Origin: Pseudothermotoga sp.
GTDB taxonomy: Bacteria > Thermotogota > Thermotogae > Thermotogales > DSM-5069
Assembly (NCBI GenBank): GCA_025060105.1
Contig: JANXCS010000003.1
Span: 1-64,000, forward strand
Length of the DNA stretch: 64,000 bases
Direction: 5' to 3'
Positions 34,699 through 44,018 of this stretch are shown in pieces (within the stretch, counting starts at the first letter, position 1; each line of letters begins with the position of its first letter). The position numbers and the translations under genes were made by a program. A model generated the notes under the pieces. It was not told the DNA's origin, made no database searches, and worked only from the letters and a program-made list of their open reading frames with translations.

Positions 34699-34727
34699 AT
34701 TCTAACACAACGCTTACGGAACTACAA
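34699..34727 (-). promoter_or_regulatory. Promoter of the TAXI-TRAP operon
   Basis: Minus strand: TTGTAG (34722-34727), 17-base spacer, TAGAAT (34699-34704). The transcript would start about 30 bases before the ATG. Confidence 0.5.
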
Positions 34728-34821
34728 AGACTTTAACACAGATTAAGCAAACCAACTCGCTCTTCAATGATTCTTGCTGGTTCGATGTGCCGCACAAAAC
34801 AGGACACATAAGGGATCACAA

Positions 34822-35655
34822 TTAGAAAGCTTTACCAACAAGGATTCCAAGCACATCTGGTCCTGTGTGAGCCAGAACGGTTGAACCTACCCGTGCGATG
34901 CCGTCGCATTTTGGGAACTTTGAGAGTATTTCTGTTAATTTTTCTTTCATCTTCATTGAACCATATCCGCCGTACAGAACGTATTCAGGAGAATCTTTCG
35001 TGAACGCCTTGACCAGCTTGGTCAATTTCTCTAGAGCATCTTGATCGTTCCTACCGATCGCCGCTTTACAGACTTCTCCATCTCTGTCGAGTCGTAAAAC
35101 AGGTTTTAGATGCAAAAGCTTACCTAAAAGAAGGGAAAGCTTACCGACTCTACCACCTTTTTTCAAATGATTGAGCGAACCGAGCAAGAAGAACATTTCG
35201 CAGTCCCTACCGTATCTCTCGACAGACTGTTGTGAAACATTCCTTCCGTTCATAACGTCGTTGATCAAACGAGAGAGAACGTAAAATATTTTTCCACTGA
35301 CACCCTTGGAATCCAACAGGACGAAGTTCTTCAAACTGAGGTTTTCGATGACCATTCTCACGGCGTTGAACGTTCCACTGAGTTTTTGTGACAAGGTCAA
35401 CACGAAGACCTTTCGGTACTTGCTTTGAATGCTTCTGAACAAGCTGACAATATCCTCAAAGCTTGGTAATGAAGTCGATACATCGTGGCCTTCGCTCATG
35501 AGCAGACAGAGTTTATCTGCATCTATATCTACACCGTCTCTGTATTCTATTCCACCGACACGTACCCTCAACGGTAATCTATACATATCCATCGGCGATG
35601 ACCAGTTCTCTGGAAAATCTGCCGTGCTATCCACAACGAAAGCAACCTCGTTCAA
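34822..35655 (-). CDS. DegV-family fatty-acid-binding protein
   Basis: 277 residues. The start MNEVAFVVDSTADFP is the DegV signature. DVSTSLPSFEDIVSLF and LSQKLSGTFNAVRM (the SGT motif holds the lipid carboxylate) and HLKKGGRVGKLSLLLGKLLHLKPVL follow. Proteins of this family bind a fatty acid and in Firmicutes hand it to fatty acid kinase FakA. No fakA-like gene is nearby. TTG 35655 is used, because GGAGGG is just upstream; the TTG five codons earlier lies in that site. Confidence 0.92.
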   Translation of the reverse strand: MNEVAFVVDSTADFPENWSSPMDMYRLPLRVRVGGIEYRDGVDIDADKLCLLMSEGHDVSTSLPSFEDIVSLFRSIQSKYRKVFVLTLSQKLSGTFNAVRMVIENLSLKNFVLLDSKGVSGKIFYVLSRLINDVMNGRNVSQQSVERYGRDCEMFFLLGSLNHLKKGGRVGKLSLLLGKLLHLKPVLRLDRDGEVCKAAIGRNDQDALEKLTKLVKAFTKDSPEYVLYGGYGSMKMKEKLTEILSKFPKCDGIARVGSTVLAHTGPDVLGILVGKAF

Positions 35656-35753
35656 AGCCTTTCCCTCCAATTGAATTTTTCAAAAAAATTCTATCACTTT
35701 TTTCCATCAGTACAGATTTTCACATGTGAGAGAATAATCTCAGGGGTGTGAAG

Positions 35754-36527
35754 ATGGATCTTGGACTCATTAACAAGAGGGTACTTGTTTGTGGTGGAAC
35801 GAGGGGTATAGGTCGTGCGGTCGCCGAAGAATTTGCGAAAGAAGGTTCTGTCGTGTTCGTGGTTGCGAGGCAACAGTCAAAAGAGGTCGCAAAACAGATT
35901 TCGATGCTGTACCCTGCCAAAGTGTACGGTTTCGATGCTGATCTTTCAAAGGATGAAGATATAAAGCAAATCAAAAAAGCTGTTGGTGAAGTGGACGTGC
36001 TCGTCGCCAACGCTGGTGGCCCGAAACCTGGAGATTTCTTTGAGTTGCACGATGAAGATTGGCATTTTGCCTTCGAACTTCTCGTGATGAGCACCGTCAG
36101 ATTGATAAACGCTTTCTTACCTGGGATGGTTGAAAGAAAATGGGGTAGAGTGATCGCTATAACTTCCATTTCCGTTTTCGAACCCCTGCCAAGGCTGTTG
36201 CTTTCCAATTCTTTGAGGATGGCCGTCGCTGGATTGATGCGAAGCCTTTCTGGAGAGTATGCAAAATACAACGTAACTTTCAACTGTGTTGCGCCTGGCC
36301 ACACGATGACTGAAAGATTACACCAGATCATTGAAGACACTGCGAGAAAAACTTTGAAGAGTGAACAGGAAATAATGAAACAAATGGCAGAAGAAAACGA
36401 TGTCAAGCGTTTAGGTAGACCAGAAGAGATAGCTGCTGCTGTGATTTTTCTGGCCAGTGAGAGGGCTTCTTATATAACGGGGACCACTCTGAGGGTAGAC
36501 GGTGGTTTTGTAAGCTCCTCAATATGA
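35754..36527 (+). CDS. SDR-family protein lacking the usual catalytic Tyr-x3-Lys
   Basis: 257 residues with a Rossmann core: CGGTRGIG (cofactor loop), VANAGG, and the C-terminal RLGRPEEIAAAVIFLASERASYITGTTLRVDGGF typical of FabG-like SDRs. At the active site, where others have Y-x-x-x-K, it reads LLLSNSLRMAVAGL: the Tyr and Lys are replaced, with Arg at the Lys position. I recall a broad SDR subfamily with such an N/S-x-x-R site. The catalytic residue order therefore differs, and the activity is uncertain. The ATG at 35754 is preceded by AGGGGTG. Its 3' end overlaps ispD, on the opposite strand, by nine bases. Confidence 0.82.
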   Translation: MDLGLINKRVLVCGGTRGIGRAVAEEFAKEGSVVFVVARQQSKEVAKQISMLYPAKVYGFDADLSKDEDIKQIKKAVGEVDVLVANAGGPKPGDFFELHDEDWHFAFELLVMSTVRLINAFLPGMVERKWGRVIAITSISVFEPLPRLLLSNSLRMAVAGLMRSLSGEYAKYNVTFNCVAPGHTMTERLHQIIEDTARKTLKSEQEIMKQMAEENDVKRLGRPEEIAAAVIFLASERASYITGTTLRVDGGFVSSSI

Positions 36528-37223
36528 ATGCTTTTGAGCTATGAATTCTGCCAGAGTGATATCTTCCTTCGTTGTTATTTTGATGTTTCTCTTGTCTCCC
36601 TGTAAGATGGCAACGGGATGATCGTTCAGTATGAACACACCCGATGCATCGGTCAGGGCGGCTTTTTCCTGAGGTGTGAGTCTTTCGTATAACCTTAGAA
36701 ACAGTCTAACTTTGAAAGTCTGTGGCGTTTGTATTAGATAAGTTGAGTTCCTATCGGTCAAAGATTTGATCACGCGACCATCCGAAGATAAACCGACAGT
36801 ATCTGTAGCTGACACTGCCAAGGTTACGGCTTCGAATTCTTCACACAATCTTATGCTGGAGAGAATATGCTCTCTTGTAACGAAAGGCCTCGCTGCGTCG
36901 TGCGTCACAGCTATATCCTCTTCACCTATGTTGAAACGTTCATCTATGAAATAGAGTGCTTTCATTAGTGAATCTGTTCTCGTCTGACCTCCTTTTATGA
37001 ATAACAACCTCTCATCTCTCAAATACGATTCCACCAGCTTTTTTGCGTATTCGAGCCATTCTTGTGGAAGAACAACGATGATCCTTGCAAAACTTGAAAC
37101 TGACGAGAATGTCGTCAAACTCCAGATCAAGATAGGTTTATTCGCTATCTCAACGAACTGCTTCGGAATCTCTCCGGAGAATCTCTCAGATCTTCCACCA
37201 GCCAGAATGACTGCGTAAATCAA
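36519..37223 (-). CDS. ispD: 2-C-methyl-D-erythritol 4-phosphate cytidylyltransferase
   Basis: Third enzyme of the MEP isoprenoid route, joining CTP and methylerythritol phosphate. 234 residues. The N-terminal nucleotide loop is AVILAGGRSERF with KQF shortly after; HDAARPFV and IQTPQTF are the substrate/Mg2+ motifs, and GDKRNIKITT is near the end. A CDP-ribitol synthase (TarI) has the same fold and cannot be excluded by eye, but no ribitol-phosphate genes are near. TTG start after AGGAGGGATT. No operon partner on its strand. Confidence 0.88.
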   Translation of the reverse strand: MIYAVILAGGRSERFSGEIPKQFVEIANKPILIWSLTTFSSVSSFARIIVVLPQEWLEYAKKLVESYLRDERLLFIKGGQTRTDSLMKALYFIDERFNIGEEDIAVTHDAARPFVTREHILSSIRLCEEFEAVTLAVSATDTVGLSSDGRVIKSLTDRNSTYLIQTPQTFKVRLFLRLYERLTPQEKAALTDASGVFILNDHPVAILQGDKRNIKITTKEDITLAEFIAQKHSY

Positions 37224-37328
37224 TCAAAATCCCTCCTAACGATTATATGAATTCCACCCGATTGCACACACAAGGTGAAATTAGTGTAAAATGAATTACA
37301 GTCTTTCTACTTTTAGAGGTGTCGAGCA

Positions 37329-38258
37329 ATGTGGTACGTGTTTCCATCCGTGTTTTTAGGTTGGTCACTCGGTGCCAACGATGCAGCGAACGTCTTTGGT
37401 CCAACTGTGGCATCAGGCTTGATACCGCACAGAAAAGCTATGCTGCTCGGAGCGATCTTCGTGGTGTTGGGAGCTGTGGTGGGCGGTTCCCACTGTCTCA
37501 TCAACGTATCTCAGATTTCAACTGGTATAGCCCTCGACAGCGCCGTAGCTATTTTATCTGCTGCTTTGACCGTCACGGTGATGACCTTGCTCAAATTTCC
37601 AGTTTCCACATCTCAGGCCGTGTTTGGAGGAATAGTTGGAGTGAACATTCACAGGTTCGGATTTTCGAATGTCAACTGGGCTCCCATGGCAAAATTCGTG
37701 ATCGTGTGGGTGCTCACTCCCATCGGTGCTATGATCATTTCTTTTTTACTTTACAAGCTTGGATCCACGCTTTTTAGACGAATCAAGTCGATTCAGGTGC
37801 AAGATAGCTTTGTTAAATTAGGATCTTGGATTGCAGGTTTGTATGGGAGTTACGCACTCGGTGCCAACAACGTAGCGAATGTTACTGGAGCCCTTGTAGG
37901 TAGCTTGTTCGGCGTGTTTGAAGCTGCTTTGTTAGGAGGTATCTGCATAGGACTTGGCATGATCACGTTCAGTAAAAGGGTGATCATGACTGTTGGAAAG
38001 AGCATAATCGCACTGGATCACTTCTCGGCGATGATAGCGATCTTTGCGCATTCTTTGACTGTTTGGGTTTACAGCTTGGTAGGAATTCCAGTTTCATCCT
38101 CTCAAGCTATAGTTGGAGCAGTGATAGGTGCAGGTTATGCAAAAGGAGTCAAACTCTCCAACGTCAAAATGATTCTGAACATCGTTTTAGCGTGGGTAGA
38201 AACACCTTTCGTTTCGGCGACGGTTTCGTATTTGCTGATCCGAGGGATTGAATTATGA
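37329..38258 (+). CDS. PiT-family inorganic phosphate transporter
   Basis: 309 residues, ten or so membrane helices in two repeats. The duplicated PiT signatures are GANDAANVFGPTVASG with VSTSQAVFGGIVG in the first half, and GANNVANVTGALVG with VSSSQAIVGAVIGAG in the second. It moves phosphate (or sulfate in CysP-type members) by H+ or Na+ symport. The usual long central cytoplasmic loop is short here. ATG with AGAGGTG upstream. The next gene overlaps its stop (ATGA). Confidence 0.93.
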   Translation: MWYVFPSVFLGWSLGANDAANVFGPTVASGLIPHRKAMLLGAIFVVLGAVVGGSHCLINVSQISTGIALDSAVAILSAALTVTVMTLLKFPVSTSQAVFGGIVGVNIHRFGFSNVNWAPMAKFVIVWVLTPIGAMIISFLLYKLGSTLFRRIKSIQVQDSFVKLGSWIAGLYGSYALGANNVANVTGALVGSLFGVFEAALLGGICIGLGMITFSKRVIMTVGKSIIALDHFSAMIAIFAHSLTVWVYSLVGIPVSSSQAIVGAVIGAGYAKGVKLSNVKMILNIVLAWVETPFVSATVSYLLIRGIEL

Positions 38259-39100
38259 TCTTGAAAAAATGTGCACTTTTAGTCCTATTCCTCTGCATAA
38301 TCAACTCGATAATGGTTTCACATGCAGCTGGATTTGGCAGGAAACATTTCGCCGTTTATGCTACCGCGCAGGATGGCATATTTTTCAGCAAACCGCAACT
38401 GAACACTGTCGATTTCGAAAAAGCAGAAGTTAGAACAGTATCCTATGGGGAAGAATCTCACATGGAGGTGGGGAGCTTCAAATTTAAGGTCACTTTGATG
38501 TTAGCTTTTTCCACCTTTTTGCTCATGGTGGTAACCATCGTGCTCAAGAATAGATCCAAAAATTGCGTCTTTTTCAAAGCGCTCACAACAATTTGTATCA
38601 TCTCCATCGCTTTACTGAACTATAGTGGATCGGAATGGTTCATACTGGCAGGCTTGATCTTCAGTCTCGTTGGAGATATCTTCCTAGAATTTGAAAGACA
38701 TTTTCTTCATGGTATGCTCGCTTTCTTTATTACTCATGTCCTCTATTCCGTTGGTTTTGTGAAACTGTTCGGTATACCGAATTGGTGGACCTTTGCAGGG
38801 ATTTATTCGATTGTGTTGTTTCAATATTTCTTTCTGAAAGCGAATCTTGGCCGGTTCAAACTGACAGTCCTTTTTTACAGCTTGGCTATTGCAACGATGT
38901 TTTCACTGAGTTTTGGGGCTATGGGGAGTGAGATCTATCCTCTGAGGACCTTGCTTCCAATCGGTGCAGCTTTGTTCGTTCTCTCCGACTCGTGCATCGC
39001 TTGGGACAAGTTCGTAAAAAGACTTCCTTTGAGAAATTTTCTGGTCTTGTTCACATACTTCATCGGTCAATTGTTCATAGTCCTCTCGATCGTGACCTGA
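38255..39100 (+). CDS. YhhN-family membrane protein with N-terminal exported extension
   Basis: 281 residues. The C-terminal ~200 residues form a multi-helix YhhN (TMEM86-like) domain, recognised by GLIFSLVGDIFLEFERHFLHGMLAFFITHVLYSVGF and by SDSCIAWDKFVKRLP. TMEM86B in animals hydrolyses lysoplasmalogens; the bacterial role is not established. In front lies a signal-like segment (CALLVLFLCIINSIMVSHAA) and about 45 residues that would sit outside the membrane, followed by another helix. This extension is unusual for the family as I know it. The gene starts within the phosphate transporter stop (ATGA), and its 3' end overlaps the opposite-strand pseudouridine synthase gene by 26 bases. Confidence 0.8.
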   Translation: MILKKCALLVLFLCIINSIMVSHAAGFGRKHFAVYATAQDGIFFSKPQLNTVDFEKAEVRTVSYGEESHMEVGSFKFKVTLMLAFSTFLLMVVTIVLKNRSKNCVFFKALTTICIISIALLNYSGSEWFILAGLIFSLVGDIFLEFERHFLHGMLAFFITHVLYSVGFVKLFGIPNWWTFAGIYSIVLFQYFFLKANLGRFKLTVLFYSLAIATMFSLSFGAMGSEIYPLRTLLPIGAALFVLSDSCIAWDKFVKRLPLRNFLVLFTYFIGQLFIVLSIVT

Positions 39101-39809
39101 GTTTTCGATTGTACGTAGCGATCTGTAACAGTTGATGAATTTCATCATTCGTCAAAGCTCTCCACTCACCGAGCGTCAGATCACCTAAGGTTATATTTGC
39201 AAACCTTACACGTGTTATCTTTTTATACTCAAGACCTATCGAACGAAGTATCCTCTTCACCTCGTGATACTTCCCTTCCGTCAACACTAACCTAACGATA
39301 CCTTCCTGAATTTGCTCGATGGTTGCTGGCGCGAATTGAACTTTTCCGACGGCGAGTCCAGATTCGACGATCCGTTTCATCTCTTTGGTGAGTGACCCTT
39401 GCACGTGGATCACATATTCTCTCTCCAAGAGTGATTTTGGATCTATCAACATGTGTGTGAACCAACCGTCGGTCGTCAAAATGATCAAGCCTTCGACGTC
39501 CCTATCGAGTCTCCCTGCCACGTGAAGTTGATCAGACCTTGGATGATCGATCAAGTCAAACACCGTTGCATCTTGAACTCTATCGCACACATACCCTGAA
39601 GGTTTGTTCATGATCAAATACAGATGCTTCGGCGCTTCGATGATCTCACCGTGACACTCAACGACATCGACTTCATGTATTTCAAATGAAATATCCCTCA
39701 CCGTGCGCCCGTTCACTTTAACGAACCCCGACTTGATCAGCTTTTTAACTTGACTTCTGCTTCCCAAACCGGCGTTGGAAAGATACCTGTCAAGCCTAAT
39801 CTTCACCAC
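39075..39809 (-). CDS. Pseudouridine synthase, RsuA/RluB/E/F family
   Basis: 244 residues. An N-terminal S4 RNA-binding domain (IRLDRYLSNAGLGSRSQVKKLIKSGFVKVNGR) and a catalytic domain with AGRLDRDVEGLIILTTDG (catalytic Asp in RLDRD) and EGKYHEVKRILRSIG. It isomerises uridine in rRNA; the family covers RsuA (16S) and RluB/E/F (23S), and the sequence alone does not separate them for me. GTG start, overlapping the stop of the upstream LtaS-like gene by 14 bases. Confidence 0.93.
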   Translation of the reverse strand: MVKIRLDRYLSNAGLGSRSQVKKLIKSGFVKVNGRTVRDISFEIHEVDVVECHGEIIEAPKHLYLIMNKPSGYVCDRVQDATVFDLIDHPRSDQLHVAGRLDRDVEGLIILTTDGWFTHMLIDPKSLLEREYVIHVQGSLTKEMKRIVESGLAVGKVQFAPATIEQIQEGIVRLVLTEGKYHEVKRILRSIGLEYKKITRVRFANITLGDLTLGEWRALTNDEIHQLLQIATYNRKLRSRSRGL

Positions 39810-41616
39810 TTCCTTTCGATCTCAGACCTTCCAAGAAATCTCGAGAGATATGTATTTGTTTGATGGCTCTTTTGTATCCGTCTAAGCATTCATAGTATGG
39901 CAATTGTTCTTTGGTTTTCAAATCTAAGGCGACACTCTTTTGGATCACGCCGTCTTCTGAGACAGCGAAAAATCTTGAGCAATCCACAAAAGAGCCATCG
40001 GGCAACTGATACCTCAAAGCTGCAAAGTTACCACCGTTGCAAAGGTCTTCACCTAGCATGAAGGATGGTTTTTCGCTCATTCCGATCAGATTCAACAGTG
40101 TCGGTGCAAAATCTATCTGTCCACCCACGTTATCGATTTGGTAGCTCCCTCCAAGACCAGGTACATGAACTATGAGAGGAACATTCATCGCTTTGAGGAA
40201 ATCGTATTCTTCTCCGAGCCATTCTGAAACGAGTTGTTTAACTTCCCTGTTGAATGGGTACAGTCCTGCGTGATCTCCATACACAACTATGATTGAATTT
40301 TCGTATAAACCGGATTTTTTCAGCAATTCTAGAAAGTATCCAAAAGCGCTGTCTGCGTAATTGATCGCTTGCAGATAGTTTCCAAACAGCGTGTTTTCGT
40401 GGTTGGCGTCCAATTTGAGCGTTTTGAGATTGCTAGGTAAGAAGAACGGTGTATGGCTGGATAGAGTGACCATGAAAGCGAAAAATGGGCGAGGAATGTT
40501 CTTCAAAATCTCAACTGCTTGTCTGTAGAATGAAAAGTCACTCAGACCCATGTTGATGATCTCATCTGGCGACAAGTCTTCCAAGCTTACGAAATCTTTG
40601 AAGCCAAGATGCGGATATACTTTATCTCTGTTCCAAAAAGTGGCATTGTTTCCGTGGATCGCCAAAGTGTAGTATCCCATCTTAGCTAAAATACGGGGTA
40701 ACGCATCCAAATCGATGTCCGAATAAACTTCGTACGCAGGTTGATCGATGGGTGCATGTAGGGACGTTAAACTAACAAATTCGGCATCAGCGGTGTTTCC
40801 CGAACACGACTGTTGATAATATCTGCTGAAGTATATTGAATTGTTCCCTACGAGATCGTTGAGATTCGGTGTGATAGGCTGGTTGTTGTAGCTTCTTCGT
40901 ATCACCATGTTTTGCAGAGCTTCAAACTGAATGACTATCACATTCTTCCCTTTGGCGACGCCGGTAAAGTTCTTCTGTGATGTTGGTTTGTTGAATTCGT
41001 TTGACACAGGATTGGATGGAATTTGTGGATCCTTCTGTAATAGATAGACAGGGTCATACAAATGGTAGGCTATCAACCCATATCTGTTGAAAACTTGCAT
41101 AGGTTTGAGATCTTCAACGAAAATCGGAAAGCTCGCGAAAGCAAAGCACAGTACTATGCACAGCCACAGAGATTTTGATTTTCTTGAAGATCTTTCCTCG
41201 CGATCGAAGTGTTTGAGGACCTTTCTGTCCAATTTCAGTATGAACGGAACATCCGCCACAAATGAAAGTGATATGGGGTTGAGGAAATACTTTATACTGG
41301 AACCAACTTTAGGTAACTGTGGGAGTAAGAGCAGATGTTTAATGGAAGGTAAGGAGCCAAAGTTTTGAAAATAGAGATAATCAACGACGAGCATGCAAGA
41401 CACGATGGTGTACAGGACGAAACGCTTTTTTTCCGTGAGAGTTGAGAAGACAAGGAAGAGAAACGACAACCACAACAAACTTGCCAAGTAGCTTTGAATC
41501 TTGGATGGTCCAAACGTGAACAAGTAAAACAAAACCATCTTTGCATTGATCAGTGTGAAGAGAAGAAATCCGTATTTTCTAGTTATGCTCCACAAGGGTA
41601 CCACCAGCTCGTTCAA
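39796..41616 (-). CDS. LtaS-like membrane phosphoglycerol/phosphoethanolamine transferase (sulfatase fold)
   Basis: 606 residues: about five N-terminal membrane helices (to ~residue 165), a linker, then an alkaline-phosphatase/sulfatase-fold domain. FEALQNMVI, SGNTADAEFVSL (the nucleophile threonine in a SGNT motif), HGNNATFWNRDKVYPHLGF, and VVYGDHAGLYP (metal-binding DH) mirror lipoteichoic acid synthase motifs. It should transfer a glycerol-phosphate or ethanolamine-phosphate group to an envelope acceptor. Members of this group lack classic teichoic acids as far as I know, so the acceptor is unclear. The TTG start overlaps the MATE stop by four bases. Confidence 0.9.
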   Translation of the reverse strand: MNELVVPLWSITRKYGFLLFTLINAKMVLFYLFTFGPSKIQSYLASLLWLSFLFLVFSTLTEKKRFVLYTIVSCMLVVDYLYFQNFGSLPSIKHLLLLPQLPKVGSSIKYFLNPISLSFVADVPFILKLDRKVLKHFDREERSSRKSKSLWLCIVLCFAFASFPIFVEDLKPMQVFNRYGLIAYHLYDPVYLLQKDPQIPSNPVSNEFNKPTSQKNFTGVAKGKNVIVIQFEALQNMVIRRSYNNQPITPNLNDLVGNNSIYFSRYYQQSCSGNTADAEFVSLTSLHAPIDQPAYEVYSDIDLDALPRILAKMGYYTLAIHGNNATFWNRDKVYPHLGFKDFVSLEDLSPDEIINMGLSDFSFYRQAVEILKNIPRPFFAFMVTLSSHTPFFLPSNLKTLKLDANHENTLFGNYLQAINYADSAFGYFLELLKKSGLYENSIIVVYGDHAGLYPFNREVKQLVSEWLGEEYDFLKAMNVPLIVHVPGLGGSYQIDNVGGQIDFAPTLLNLIGMSEKPSFMLGEDLCNGGNFAALRYQLPDGSFVDCSRFFAVSEDGVIQKSVALDLKTKEQLPYYECLDGYKRAIKQIHISRDFLEGLRSKGSGED

Positions 41617-42998
41617 CGGTTTTGATTTGTTTGGTCATGCGATTGCCTAAGCTTTTTTATGACACTTCTGCCCCAATTGAAAGCTACCACAGCATTTGTT
41701 AAATTACCAATGACTATACCCCACCAAACGCCAGAAACACCGATGTGTAAGATGTTCACGAACAACCAGCAGAAAAACACTTGAAGAATTATCGTTCTGA
41801 AGACTGTAACTATTAAACTCTTAATTCCGTGACCTATACCCTGAAACATAGCAGAGGTGAACATGCCGAACGGTGTGCCAGGCAAGAAAAGGCTGAGGAT
41901 AACCAATGCATGAACGATATCGGAGAATATCGCGCTACCATCTTTAGAGTAAGTGAAAAGATACGCTATTTGCTTAGAGAAAATCTGTATAACCGCCATC
42001 ACCGATATTCCTATAATGAATCCAAGTTTAATGGCGAACAAGTGAGCTTTTTCAAGTTTCTCAGGATCTCTGGCTCCAAAAGCAGCACCAGTCACGGAGG
42101 TAACAGCGGCGGATATGCCCAACATCGGAATGGTACCAAAATTTATGATCCTCCATGCGCTCGTGAAAACGGCTATGCCTTTAGCCCCGGCAGCAATAGC
42201 TGCGAATCTGTTGAGAATGAAAATCGCTACAGACATCGAAAGCTGTGCCAGAGAGGCTGGGATTCCTATGACAAGGATTTTCCAAAGAATAGAGAAATCG
42301 AGATGGGTTTTCTTGAAGTCCAAATTGAGGTAGGTATTTCTGCGAAAGAAAAACCAGTACAAACTCATCCAAAGTCCCACGGATGCAGATACGACTGTAG
42401 CATACGCCGCCCCTAGAACACCGAGCTTCAAAGGATAAATGAATATAGGATCAAGCACGATGTTCAAAACCGATCCGGTAGTGATGACCAACATGGCGCG
42501 CTTGGCATCACCTTCGGCACGAAAAATCGCGTTGGCTATGTTGGTAAACATGAATATCACTGTGAACAGAAGTACAACGTACGAATACTTCAAGGATAAC
42601 TGGAACGCCTCATCGGACAACTTCATCAGCATCAAAGCTGGCTTAATGAGCAGCAAAGAAAGAATCGTTATTGTACCACCCAAAATCAAAACCAATATTA
42701 TCGACACCTTTGCGGCATTTTCAGCAGCATTTTTGTCTTTGGCGCCTATTTTTTGTGAAACGACGGCATTGGTACCTATACCCAGTCCTGTGGCGAAAGA
42801 AAGGATGATCATGAATATAGGGAAAAACGCTCCAACGGCTGCCAGTGCGTTTGGTCCCAACCCAGCGACCCATACGGCATCGGCAAGGTTGTAAAGTGTT
42901 TGCATCAACATGGCAAACATCATTGGTGTCGATAATTTCAAAATCGCTTTCTTTGGATCTCCCAGCAGTGTAGCTACACCCTTGTACGTCGTCTCCAT
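41613..42998 (-). CDS. MATE-family multidrug/toxin exporter
   Basis: 461 residues, 12 predicted helices. The family pattern is present in both halves: LSTPMMFAMLMQTLYNLADAVWVAGLGPNALAAVGA and GAKGIAVFTSAWRIINFGTIPMLGISAAVTSVTGAAFGA. Uses Na+ or H+ antiport. The start is the ATG at 42998, seven bases after GGAGGTGC; in-frame codons further upstream extend it by 25 residues without a site. Leads a small leftward group with the LtaS-like and pseudouridine synthase genes. The upstream side is a long A+T-rich region. Confidence 0.94.
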   Translation of the reverse strand: METTYKGVATLLGDPKKAILKLSTPMMFAMLMQTLYNLADAVWVAGLGPNALAAVGAFFPIFMIILSFATGLGIGTNAVVSQKIGAKDKNAAENAAKVSIILVLILGGTITILSLLLIKPALMLMKLSDEAFQLSLKYSYVVLLFTVIFMFTNIANAIFRAEGDAKRAMLVITTGSVLNIVLDPIFIYPLKLGVLGAAYATVVSASVGLWMSLYWFFFRRNTYLNLDFKKTHLDFSILWKILVIGIPASLAQLSMSVAIFILNRFAAIAAGAKGIAVFTSAWRIINFGTIPMLGISAAVTSVTGAAFGARDPEKLEKAHLFAIKLGFIIGISVMAVIQIFSKQIAYLFTYSKDGSAIFSDIVHALVILSLFLPGTPFGMFTSAMFQGIGHGIKSLIVTVFRTIILQVFFCWLFVNILHIGVSGVWWGIVIGNLTNAVVAFNWGRSVIKKLRQSHDQTNQNR

Positions 42999-44018
42999 GA
43001 GCATGCACCTCCAAAGATAGTTCGCTGGCAGGACGATTTTAACATCATCATTCAAAAAGTTTTTGTAGTTCAAGCTGGATAATGTGAAAAAAAGATAAAA
43101 GCGTCGGCATCTTCAACTTTGTGGCTATAAAAAATGAGCAAACTCAGTTTTGAAGAAAATAGAATTGATTTACGGCAATTCAACCGCATCAGTTTTCACA
43201 ACTAATCCTGCGAGATTGGAGATCTTCATTGGTAGCATGATCATATACATTTAATTTCTAAACATGAAGTAATTACTAATTTATAAGTAGTCGATTTAAC
43301 TATTATTTATAGTCTGTATTCGCATAAATAATAATCATATGTACTAATTAAATGGACATGATGTAGAATTACCAATAAGTTATGTATATATGATGTATTT
43401 ATCAGCAAAGAGAATCATAACCTTTTGGAAAACTCCTCACCATCTGCTTGAAAAGTCGAAACTTGCAACCTCGCCAGAATACTAAAGGCTTCGAATTCAA
43501 AGTGTTCACAAACAAGTTGCTTATGCAATATAATGTACCTTATATTGCATATTGAAGAAAAGGTTCGATGTTGATCTACCAAAGCGAGTTGATAGTTAAG
43601 ATCGCTTCGAGAAGGATTGCAAGCAAGAATGCTTTGCGGAGCGGCGTAGTGAAAATTTTGATAAAACCATCGAAGGCTTAAAGTTCATGCAAATTAAGAA
43701 TTCCCAAGCCAAGCAGATTTCAAATCCTCGATCGGTTTCCTCGAGAAGTTGTTAACTACTGGATTTTCTGACACCAAAAAAGCATGAAATTTTCGACAAA
43801 CCCAGGCAAAATTTCGCCGATAAAAGTTTAATGGTTCGAATCTATAGAACTATTAATATATTTGATCAATCAATATTAATAAGTACCCATTAAAGCTCAA
43901 CTTTGACTTTTTAATCAATACTTAGGGTAAATTGATCTCTAAACGATAATTTAGTTATGCCATTATTTCATATTTAGGATCTAAGCATAACTTGGTTTCC
44001 TTGGACGCTCGAGGTTTT
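42999..44018. other. A+T-rich intergenic stretch without a convincing gene
   Basis: About one kilobase with stops in all frames and a visibly higher A+T content than its surroundings, especially 43220-43400 and 43840-43980. It holds one perfect 12-6-12 inverted repeat (43522-43551), a TTAATAT/ATATTAA pair near 43853-43880, and a short interrupted reading frame around 43560-43740 that could be a decayed gene. I see no tRNA, no CRISPR, no recognisable transposase. Confidence 0.6.
43522..43551. repeat. Perfect 12-bp inverted repeat in the A+T-rich stretch
   Basis: TATGCAATATAA, spacer TGTACC, TTATATTGCATA. No T tract follows, so it is not a typical terminator. A protein-binding site or the remnant of a mobile element end are both possible. 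Confidence 0.7.

Noticed and set aside
43522-43551. Palindrome as a rho-independent terminator
   Set aside because: No T tract on either side, low GC stem, and no gene ends nearby.
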